A DNA stretch of 64,000 nucleotides, taken from the NCBI RefSeq assembly GCF_013409205.1, contig NZ_JACCAE010000001.1, forward strand, positions 682,001-746,000, given 5' to 3'. A program made the translations under genes and the position numbers. This DNA comes from Janibacter cremeus. Lineage in GTDB: Bacteria > Actinomycetota > Actinomycetes > Actinomycetales > Dermatophilaceae. Shown one piece after another: positions 57,493 through 64,000 of the stretch. The number at the start of each line of letters is the position of its first letter. The stretch's first letter is position 1. Below the pieces are notes generated by a model. That model had not been told where the DNA came from, did no database searches, and saw only the letters and a list, made by a program, of their open reading frames with translations.

Positions 57493-58484
57493 ATCACATG
57501 ACAACCACCACCGACACCGGGACGACCACCGATACGGCCGCGACGGATGCGGATGCGGTCATCGAGGTGTCGGACCTGCGCAAGCAGTACGGCGCCCGCG
57601 GCCCGGAGGCGCTCAAGGGCGTGAGCTTCACCGTCGCCCCGGGTGAGATCTTCGGTCTGCTCGGTCCCAACGGGGCGGGCAAGACCACGACCATCGGGGT
57701 GCTGACCACCCGCGTGCGTCCCTCGAGCGGCTCGGCCTCGATCGACGGCATCGATGTCGCTGCCCAGCCGCAGCAGGTCAAGCGTCGGATCGCCGTGATG
57801 CCGCAGCGCGCGAACCTCGACCGAGCGCTGACCGCGCGGGAGAATCTCACCTTCCACGGTGCCTACTTCGGGGTCGGCCTCGCTGCGCGCCGACGGCGAG
57901 CGGACGAGCTGCTCGAGGAGTTCGGCCTCGCCGACCGCGCCACCGAGCGGGTGGACAACTACTCCGGTGGGATGGCGCAGCGGTTGATGATCGCCCGTGC
58001 CCTGATGCACCAACCGGTGGTGCTCTTCCTCGATGAGCCGACCACGGGTCTGGATCCGCAGTCGCGCCTGTTCCTGTGGGATCGGGTCGCCGAGCTGCGG
58101 GCGTCGGGAACCACGATCCTGCTGACCACTCACGACATGGCCGAGGCGGACCGGCTGTGCGACCGGATCGCGATCGTCGACCACGGCGAGCTCATCGCGC
58201 TCGACACCCCGAGCGGTCTGCGCGGGTTGCTGCCCGAGGGGCGGGGACTCGACCTGGTCGTGCGCGGCCGCGTCGACCCGGCCGCAGCCTTCGAACCCAT
58301 GGGTGTCGTCGAGACCGTCGAGCTCGACGACGACCGCTGGCGGGTGCGGTGCTTCGGTGAGCCCAACCTCGCCGAGGCGATCGCGGTGGCAGAGAGCAAC
58401 AACTGTGAAGTACTCGACGTGCACCGTCTCGAGGGCAGCCTCGAGGACGTCTTCGTGCACCTGACCGGACGGGACCTGCGATGA
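57489..58484 (+). CDS. ABC transporter ATP-binding protein (DrrA-like)
   Basis: A 331-residue ATPase of the drug-export DrrA type. Walker A is GLLGPNGAGKTTT (~residue 54), the signature is NYSGGMAQRL (~157), Walker B is VVLFLDEPTTGLDP (~177), and the switch His is in LLTTHDMAEADRL. A C-terminal ~80-residue domain follows, as in DrrA. It starts at GTG 57489 (or ATG 57498) and overlaps both the regulator and the permease gene by 4 nt. DrrAB pairs export hydrophobic compounds. Confidence 0.93.
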   Translation: MNHMTTTTDTGTTTDTAATDADAVIEVSDLRKQYGARGPEALKGVSFTVAPGEIFGLLGPNGAGKTTTIGVLTTRVRPSSGSASIDGIDVAAQPQQVKRRIAVMPQRANLDRALTARENLTFHGAYFGVGLAARRRRADELLEEFGLADRATERVDNYSGGMAQRLMIARALMHQPVVLFLDEPTTGLDPQSRLFLWDRVAELRASGTTILLTTHDMAEADRLCDRIAIVDHGELIALDTPSGLRGLLPEGRGLDLVVRGRVDPAAAFEPMGVVETVELDDDRWRVRCFGEPNLAEAIAVAESNNCEVLDVHRLEGSLEDVFVHLTGRDLR

Positions 58485-59302
58485 GCACCACCAGCAGCAC
58501 GATGGCCCGCAGCAGCATGACCGCCAACTCCACGGCCACCAGGGCCTTCGTCGGCCTCTTGCAGCGGGACACGTGGAACACCGTGCGTCACGACCTGCCC
58601 GGATTCCTGGCCCAGGCCCTGCTCCAGCCACTGGCCTTCCTGTTCGTCTTCGGCAGGGTCCTGCCCGAGATCGGCGCGGCCGGACCCGACTACGGTGCCC
58701 AGCTGCTGCCGGGCATCATCGCGCTGACCCTCGTGCTCACCGCCCTGCAGAACGTCGCGCTGCCCCTGGTCATCGAGTTCTCCTTCACCAAGGAGATCGA
58801 GGACCGACTGCTCGCGCCTCTGGCCCCGTGGGCGGTCGCGCTGGAGAAGCTGGTCTTCGCGACCCTCCGGGCGATCGTCGCGGCAGCCCTGATCCTCCCG
58901 CTCGGTGCCCTCATCCTGCCCGGCGGGCTCCAGGTGCAGGGAGCACACTGGCCCCTCTTCGTCGTGCTGCTCGTCGTCGGCGGCTTCGCCGGGAGCGCCA
59001 TCGGTCTGGTCCTGGGCACGGTGGTCCCGCCCAACCAGATCAACGTCATCTTCGCGGTCGCACTGACGCCGCTGATCTTCACCGGCGCCACCTTCTACCC
59101 TTGGCAGGCGTTGGACAGCCTGCGCTGGTTCCAGGTCGTGACGCTGTTCAACCCGCTGACCTACGTCTCCGAGGGGATGCGCGGCACGCTGACCGCCGCA
59201 CCGCACCTGCCAGCAGGATGGATCGTGGTCGGAGTCACCGTCGCCACCGCGGGCTTCCTGCTGGTCGGGGTGCGTGGCTTCCTGCGACGCGCCGTCGACT
59301 GA
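58481..59302 (+). CDS. ABC-2 type permease (DrrB-like)
   Basis: A 273-residue permease with about six membrane segments. The ABC-2 signature region lies around GVVPPNQINVIFAVALTPLIFTGATFYP (residues ~186-210, read in pieces), close to the DrrB motif. The start overlaps the ATPase stop (ATGA). With the upstream ATPase it forms a two-component exporter. Substrate unknown; the neighbouring MMPL and MFS genes suggest a hydrophobic or drug-like cargo. Confidence 0.92.
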   Translation: MSTTSSTMARSSMTANSTATRAFVGLLQRDTWNTVRHDLPGFLAQALLQPLAFLFVFGRVLPEIGAAGPDYGAQLLPGIIALTLVLTALQNVALPLVIEFSFTKEIEDRLLAPLAPWAVALEKLVFATLRAIVAAALILPLGALILPGGLQVQGAHWPLFVVLLVVGGFAGSAIGLVLGTVVPPNQINVIFAVALTPLIFTGATFYPWQALDSLRWFQVVTLFNPLTYVSEGMRGTLTAAPHLPAGWIVVGVTVATAGFLLVGVRGFLRRAVD

Positions 59303-59319
59303 CTGTCGCATCGGAGGCT

Positions 59320-61212
59320 CTACGGGGTGACGATGGCGAAGTCGGGGTCGCCGGGGTCCAGCACCGCGGACAGTCGATCGATCGTCGACGGATCGCCGGT
59401 GAGCTCGATGCCCGCGTCGGCGAGACCGTCTGCCGTGAGACCGCCGAGCGCCAGGGCCGGAAGGGCGCGACGTGTTGTGGTCAGGGTGGCGTCCGGATCG
59501 CCGTGCTGCGGCTGGGAGCTGTAGGTGAGTGCTCCGTTCGAGAGTCTGAGCCGGTAGCGCTCGCTCGCGTCGGACAGGACGACGTCGATCGAGAGGCTCT
59601 CATCCCATGCCGCCGGACCGTTGATCTGGACCGCGATCGCATCGAAGAGCATCGCCGGGCTCAGCTGGGCGACCATGTCAGGCGATGCGGTCACCGTGGG
59701 GGTACCGAACTGGCCCTCTCGGAGCTCGAAGGCCCCGGAGAGGAAGAAGTTGCGCCAGGTGCCGTTCTCCGACCCGTACCCGAGCTGCTCGAGCGTGTCG
59801 GCGAGCAGCTCGCGTGCGCCGTCGTGGTCGGGCTGGGCGAAGACGACGTGGCTGGTCACCTCGGCTGCCCAACGGAAGTCACCGGAGTCGAACGCGGCCT
59901 GTCCGTTGGCGAGCACGGCGTCGGGGCCGCCGCCGAGGTCGACGTAGCGCTTGGCCTTCTCGACCGGTGGGTGTTCCCACAGATGGGCCGGGTTGCCGTC
60001 GAACCAGCCGAGGTAGCGCTGGTAGACGGCCTTGACGTTGTGGCTCACCGAGCCGTAGTACCCGCGCGTGCTCCACGCGTTCTCAAGAGCGGGTGGGAGG
60101 GTGATCTCCTCGGCGATCTCCGGTCCGGTCAGGCCCTTGTTCAACATCCTCAGCGTCTGGTCGTGCAGATAGGCGTAGAGATCACGCTGCAGGGACAGGA
60201 AGCCCACGACGCGCTCGTTGTCCCATGTCGGCCAGTGGTGGGATGCGAAGACCGCCTCCACCTCGGCGCCGAACAGGTCGATGGTCTCGGTCAGGTACTT
60301 CGCCCAGACGTGCGGGTCGCGAACGACGGCGCCGCGCAGCGTCAGCAAGTTGTGCAGGTTGTGGGTGGCGTCCTCGGCCGCGCACAGTGCCTTGTGGTCG
60401 GGGAAGTAGAAGAGCATCTCCGAGGGGGCCTCGGTGTCCGGTGCCATCTGGAAGACGATCCGTACGCCGTCGACGACCTCTTCGTGACCGGTCGTGGTGA
60501 TCTCGAGGGTCGGCGCGATGAAGGTGACCGTGCCGGTCGAGGTCGTCTGCCCGAGGCCGGCGCCGAGCGCGCCTTCGGCGTTGCGGGGCAAGGCTGCGCC
60601 GTACATGTAGCCGGCCCGCCGGCCCATCGCCGTGCCTGCATAGACGTTTTCCGAGACCGCGTGCTCGACGAAGCCCTCCGGAGCGAGCACCGGCACCCGG
60701 CCCGCATCTACGTCCTCCTGGGTGATCACTCCCTTGACCCCGCCGAAGTGGTCGACGTGGGAGTGGGTGTAGATCACCCCCACGACCGGACGGTCACCGC
60801 GGTGCTCGCGGTAGAGCGCGAGAGCCGCCGCGGCGGTCTCGGTGGAGATCAGCGGGTCGATCACGATCACCCCGGTCTCGCCCTCGACGAAGCTGATGTT
60901 CGACAGGTCCATCCCGCGTACCTGGTAGATACCTGGCACGACCTCGAACAGGCCATCGGTCGCGACCAGGGTCGACTGCCGCCACAGGCTGGGGTTGACC
61001 GTGTCCGGGGCCTCACCCCGGATGAAGGCGTAGGTGTCGTTGTCCCACACAGTGCGCCCGTCCTCGGCGAGGACCGCATTGGGCTCGCGACGCCCCACGA
61101 ACCCGCGCTTGGCGTCGTCGAAGTCCTGAGTGTCGTCGAACGGTAGACGCGCGCGCAGATCGCTCTGCTGCTCGGCCATGGTGGACGATGCCGGCTTTGG
61201 CCTGATTGACAT
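59320..61212 (-). CDS. Alkyl sulfatase / metallo-beta-lactamase fold (SdsA-like)
   Basis: A 630-residue enzyme that cleaves primary or secondary alkyl sulfates. The metallo-beta-lactamase motif is YTHSHVDHFGG (~residue 165), with further zinc ligands in EDATHNLHN (~275) and SHHWPTW (~315). The alkyl-sulfatase dimerisation domain follows (~330-470). An SCP2-like domain closes the protein (~505-630, ending DPDFAIVTP). It has no signal peptide, unlike the secreted SdsA1, so a cytoplasmic role is likely. ATG at 61212 or 61179 is possible. It is convergent with the DrrB-like gene. Confidence 0.93.
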   Translation of the reverse strand: MSIRPKPASSTMAEQQSDLRARLPFDDTQDFDDAKRGFVGRREPNAVLAEDGRTVWDNDTYAFIRGEAPDTVNPSLWRQSTLVATDGLFEVVPGIYQVRGMDLSNISFVEGETGVIVIDPLISTETAAAALALYREHRGDRPVVGVIYTHSHVDHFGGVKGVITQEDVDAGRVPVLAPEGFVEHAVSENVYAGTAMGRRAGYMYGAALPRNAEGALGAGLGQTTSTGTVTFIAPTLEITTTGHEEVVDGVRIVFQMAPDTEAPSEMLFYFPDHKALCAAEDATHNLHNLLTLRGAVVRDPHVWAKYLTETIDLFGAEVEAVFASHHWPTWDNERVVGFLSLQRDLYAYLHDQTLRMLNKGLTGPEIAEEITLPPALENAWSTRGYYGSVSHNVKAVYQRYLGWFDGNPAHLWEHPPVEKAKRYVDLGGGPDAVLANGQAAFDSGDFRWAAEVTSHVVFAQPDHDGARELLADTLEQLGYGSENGTWRNFFLSGAFELREGQFGTPTVTASPDMVAQLSPAMLFDAIAVQINGPAAWDESLSIDVVLSDASERYRLRLSNGALTYSSQPQHGDPDATLTTTRRALPALALGGLTADGLADAGIELTGDPSTIDRLSAVLDPGDPDFAIVTP

Positions 61213-61361
61213 GGCCTGACTCTTCCACTGTCACCCAAAACATGGAAGGCCCGAAAATGCAAATCTGTACAGAAGGTCGGCGGCGTGGGTAAACGGTGGT
61301 TCGATGGCCTCTTCAGCAGTCTGTCGCATCTGTTGGGCTTCGCACGGGCCGACGAAACCGC

Positions 61362-62042
61362 TCAGGTGGTCAGTCCGCCGATGCCCTGGCCCAGCATCTT
61401 CGCGCCGAGGATGAGCAGGACGACCATCATGATGACCGCGTTGTGATCGGACATGAACCCCTTGATCGAGGCGAGCGGGCCAGCGGCCTTCGACGCAGCG
61501 AACACGTAGAACAACACGGGGCCGGCCACAGTGACCGAGCCGATGACGACGAAAACGGTGATGGCGATGGTGGTCGGTCCGCCGGACAGTCCCGCCTGGG
61601 CGATGCCGGCCGCCGCGGCGAGCGTGAGCGCCAGGTTCTTGGGATTGAGGCCCGAGAGCAGGGCACCGAGGCCGAGGGATGCCGGCATGCCGAAACCGTC
61701 GATCGCGGCCATCCACGTGGGCATCACGGGTTCCTCGCCCGGCTTAGGGCGTTTGCGCCACTGCCCGGCGGCCATCACCAGGAACAGCGCACCAAGCACG
61801 ATCTTGAGGATGTCGACCCCGATCGATGCACCCGAGTCGGGATCGTCCGAGCCGCTGGCGGCCAGCACCACGATCACGTTGACGATGACGAGCCCGAGGA
61901 CCCAGCCCAGGGCGAAGGCAGAGCCACGTGACTTGGCCTGCGGGGTTCCGAGCATCAGGATGACCGCGATGATCGGCACCGGACTCAGCGCAACCCCCAA
62001 CGCCAGCGGCAGAATGTCACCGATCGCAGCGCCCACAGCCAC
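61362..62042 (-). CDS. GAP family protein (Sap, sulfolipid-1-addressing-like)
   Basis: A 226-residue membrane protein of the GAP family, with about six hydrophobic segments. It has the N-terminal LPLALGVALSPVPIIAVILML and an internal GLNPKNLALTLAAAAGI repeat-like partner. Mycobacterial members are linked to glycopeptidolipid and sulfolipid export; function here is unknown. The GTG at 62042 is used; a second GTG two codons later has better spacing to AAGGGAG. It lies upstream of the alkyl sulfatase on the same strand with ~150 bp between. Confidence 0.85.
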   Translation of the reverse strand: MAVGAAIGDILPLALGVALSPVPIIAVILMLGTPQAKSRGSAFALGWVLGLVIVNVIVVLAASGSDDPDSGASIGVDILKIVLGALFLVMAAGQWRKRPKPGEEPVMPTWMAAIDGFGMPASLGLGALLSGLNPKNLALTLAAAAGIAQAGLSGGPTTIAITVFVVIGSVTVAGPVLFYVFAASKAAGPLASIKGFMSDHNAVIMMVVLLILGAKMLGQGIGGLTT

Positions 62043-62406
62043 TCCCTTCAGATCACATCCGCGCCCCAGATGCCAAGGCGGCCCCGGTTGTTGAGACCGA
62101 TCCGATCTTCACCTGTTGAGGGTGAGTCAACTCACCCTGCAGGCAACGATACAGCCGAGTTGCGCGCTCTCAGTCAGGCAGGATCCGAGGTTCTCCGAAT
62201 GCACGATGTTTCCGGGGTGCAGTCGTTTCGTGTGTAAGAGGAGAGAGGCGAGAATTCAGAAACGTGAGCTGTCGCCGAGATTTCGAGGCGTCCCTTGATG
62301 GCGGATCAGCCTGCAGCGTAGACATGGAGACATCACGCTGACAGAATGAAACACGAAGAGGGCCGACGGCAAAGGACGCCTTCGCGAGATTCAAAGGGGA
62401 GCGTAG
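62043..62406. other. 364-bp intergenic region between GAP and SHOCT genes
   Basis: No protein gene is convincing here. It is lower in GC than its surroundings (A+T-rich stretches near 62150-62260 and 62330-62400). It should hold the divergent promoters of the GAP gene and the SHOCT-domain gene, plus the dyad at 62119-62138. Short open frames lack ribosome-binding sites and recognisable content. Confidence 0.55.
62119..62138. promoter_or_regulatory. Perfect 9-bp dyad upstream of the GAP gene
   Basis: AGGGTGAGT, spacer CA, then ACTCACCCT forms a 20-bp operator-like palindrome 77 bp upstream of the GAP start. It resembles binding sites of TetR or GntR-type regulators. No such regulator is adjacent. 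Confidence 0.5.
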
Positions 62407-62781
62407 ATGTCGTTCTGGGATGTTCTCTGGCTCATCATCGTGAGTTTCGGCTTTCTCTTCTATCTGATGATGTTGTTCTCGATCATCGGCGACTTGTTCG
62501 CCGACCATGAGACCCGCGGCATCGTCAAGGTGGTGTGGGTCGTCTTCTTGTTGGTTGTCCCATTGCTCACCGCGCTGGTGTACCTGCTCGTTCGTGGCGA
62601 CGGGATGGCGCGCCGACGTGCCCGGACGGTCCAGTCGGCCGTTGATGCGCAGGACGCCTACATCAAGTCCGTGGCCACTCCTGCACCCGCTGATCAGATT
62701 CAGAAGGCGAAGGCGTTGCTGGACGAGGGCACCATCACGCAGCAGGAGTACGACTCGCTCAAGAGCAAAGCCTTGAGCTAG
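62407..62781 (+). CDS. SHOCT-domain small membrane protein
   Basis: A 124-residue protein with two membrane helices (~5-30 and ~43-62) arranged as in PLDc_N domains (DETRG-type DHETRGIVKVVWVVFLLVVP loop). A C-terminal SHOCT motif follows: QIQKAKALLDEGTITQQEYDSLKSKAL (read in pieces, residues ~95-122). SHOCT is a short helical motif of unknown role at protein ends. GGGGAG lies ~5 nt before the ATG. It is followed at 18 nt by the next gene. Confidence 0.85.
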   Translation: MSFWDVLWLIIVSFGFLFYLMMLFSIIGDLFADHETRGIVKVVWVVFLLVVPLLTALVYLLVRGDGMARRRARTVQSAVDAQDAYIKSVATPAPADQIQKAKALLDEGTITQQEYDSLKSKALS

Positions 62782-62798
62782 ACCGCTGGTATCCCATC

Positions 62799-63434
62799 AT
62801 GTCTGCCCAGACTGATGACCGTGCCGGGAAGGCCCGGGAGACGATCATCGTCATCGTGCTGTCCCTGACGGCTGTGCTCACCGCGTGGAGCGGCTTCGAG
62901 AGCAGCAAGTGGGGCGGCAACATGTCCATCAACTTCTCGAAGGCGTCCGCGCAGCGGATCGAGGCATCCCGCCAGGCCACGCACGCCGACGCCGCGCGCG
63001 CCATTGATCTGCAGATCTTCGGCATCTATCTGAAGGCCGTTGCCGAAGATGACCAACGGCTCGCTGACTTCGCGCAAGAGCGTTTCACCCCCCACTTCGA
63101 GGTGGCCTTCAAAGAGTGGAAGTCCACGAAACCCCTGACGAACCCCTCAGCCCCCAAGAGCCCCTTCCAGCTCGACTCCTACCTCCCACCAGGGTCCATC
63201 AGGGCCGCAACCGCGGACGAGCGTGCCGACGCTCTCTTCCAAGAAGGCCTGGACGACAACGCGCGGGGTGACCGCTACACCCTGCTGACGGTGCTGTTCG
63301 CGCTGGTCCTCTTCTTCGCCGCCTTCACCACCCGCATCGAATCACGCGTCCTCGCGTGGGCTCTTGTGACGATGACCTCCGTCCTCATGATCGTCGGCAT
63401 CGCCTTCCTGGCCGTCCTGCCCAAACTGTTGTGA
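62799..63434 (+). CDS. Uncharacterised membrane protein (DUF4337-like)
   Basis: A 211-residue protein with one N-terminal helix (~14-32), a soluble stretch with a SKASAQRIEASRQATHADAAR segment (~50-70), and two C-terminal helices (~160-178 and ~184-208). The layout resembles DUF4337-type proteins, which have no assigned function. It follows the SHOCT gene closely on the same strand and may be cotranscribed. It starts at ATG 62799. Confidence 0.72.
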   Translation: MSAQTDDRAGKARETIIVIVLSLTAVLTAWSGFESSKWGGNMSINFSKASAQRIEASRQATHADAARAIDLQIFGIYLKAVAEDDQRLADFAQERFTPHFEVAFKEWKSTKPLTNPSAPKSPFQLDSYLPPGSIRAATADERADALFQEGLDDNARGDRYTLLTVLFALVLFFAAFTTRIESRVLAWALVTMTSVLMIVGIAFLAVLPKLL

Positions 63435-63606
63435 AGCCGGGCCGGCGCCGGTGCAGTGCTACTCCATGGGCCTGCCGCTCGCGTGTCCCGCGTTCATGAC
63501 CGTGTCCAAGGCCGTGCGAGCAAACCGCACCCGAAACCTTGCCGCGATCGAGTTCAGCCTGTCCAACTGCAGAATCGAAGGCCTCAATCTCCAAGATCCC
63601 AGCTGT

Positions 63607-63984
63607 TCAGCCACCGCGGCCACGCAGGACCACGCCGAAGATGAAGAACATCACCAGCCATATCGCGAGCCCCGTGATGAGGAAGATCCCGATCACGACG
63701 AGGTAGGCGAGAGGACTGTTGAGGGGGAACCAGCCGCTCAAGATCAGCGCAGGAAGTACCGTGCAGAGCATGATCGTGAAATGGATCGCCGATTGGCGCG
63801 GGAGTTCCCACCGGTCGACTCCGTAGATGACCGAGGCGCCGCTCGTGGCCGCGACAATCACGCCTACAGCGAAGGTGCTTCGCGCATTGGCCGAGTCCCC
63901 CTCGACAAGCAAGGCGATGCCCATCACCCCGAAAATGACGGAGGCAGCACCTGCCAAGATGAGTCCTCGACGAAGCGGCGCCAT
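63607..63984 (-). CDS. DUF3021-type small membrane protein
   Basis: A 125-residue protein with four hydrophobic segments. The motif YGVDRWELPRQSAIHF followed by a Leu-rich helix and SGWFPLN matches the DUF3021 pattern. In many bacteria DUF3021 genes sit next to a LytTR-type regulator; the flanking gene would lie beyond the right edge. Function unknown. The ~170 bp between it and the preceding gene hold nothing I can support. Confidence 0.75.
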   Translation of the reverse strand: MAPLRRGLILAGAASVIFGVMGIALLVEGDSANARSTFAVGVIVAATSGASVIYGVDRWELPRQSAIHFTIMLCTVLPALILSGWFPLNSPLAYLVVIGIFLITGLAIWLVMFFIFGVVLRGRGG

Positions 63985-64000
63985 GGCGTCATGGTATCCA

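Noticed and set aside
62116..62298. 60-residue plus-strand ORF in the GAP-SHOCT gap
   Set aside because: It has no recognisable features or ribosome-binding site and overlaps the operator-like dyad.

Overview
The window is high-GC DNA (about 70 %) with dense, short-spaced genes and frequent GTG starts. It also carries a GatCAB amidotransferase and an NAD-dependent ligase next to MnmA and a cysteine desulfurase. This points to an actinobacterium. The gene content and the order of the ilv/leu/gat/ligA genes suggest the Intrasporangiaceae/Janibacter neighbourhood, but that placement is an inference from remembered synteny and was not checked by a search.

Positions 1-10,400 hold the 5' part of gltX, an enoyl-CoA hydratase-like gene, a YnfA membrane protein, a fumarylacetoacetate-hydrolase family enzyme, two poorly characterised genes, a TetR regulator, and a PucR-type regulator divergent from a bifunctional proline catabolism gene (putA). 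Positions 10,358-25,100 form a branched-chain amino acid biosynthesis block on the minus strand: ilvB-ilvN-ilvC, ilvD, leuB, ilvE, a HAD phosphatase and cimA. A fused two-half ABC exporter is inserted between ilvD and ilvC on the plus strand. Both ilvB and cimA are preceded by a short leader peptide rich in Leu/Ile/Val codons and a terminator hairpin, so both look attenuator-controlled.

Positions 25,260-40,500 hold a tandem GNAT, a SixA-type phosphatase, a 2-hydroxyacid dehydrogenase, gatCAB, a DUF559 nuclease-like gene, a carbon-nitrogen hydrolase, a HIT protein, tpx, a DEAD-box helicase, a DinB-like pseudogene, ligA and an acyl-CoA ligase. The DUF559 gene is bracketed by two equal-length inverted-repeat elements. 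A dispersed repeat of about 45 bp occurs five times in the window and several copies lie inside or at the ends of coding sequences.

Positions 40,606-48,699 hold the most striking unit: eight tightly coupled minus-strand genes. They encode a three-subunit molybdenum hydroxylase (2Fe-2S, molybdopterin and FAD subunits), PxpA/PxpB/PxpC-type lactamase subunits, a biotin carrier protein and a biotin carboxylase. The arrangement suggests one catabolic route in which an N-heterocycle or related compound is oxidised to a lactam and then opened by a carboxylation-dependent lactamase. The substrate is unknown. The cluster separates ligA from the metE-like/mnmA/nifS genes.

Positions 48,793-64,000 hold that metE-like/mnmA/nifS trio, an SDR enzyme, a DHA2-type MFS transporter, an MMPL transporter divergent from a MarR-DrrA-DrrB-type efflux operon, an alkyl-sulfatase, a GAP-family membrane protein, two small membrane proteins and a DUF3021 protein at the right edge. 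I found no rRNA, convincing tRNA, CRISPR array, transposase or prophage genes.
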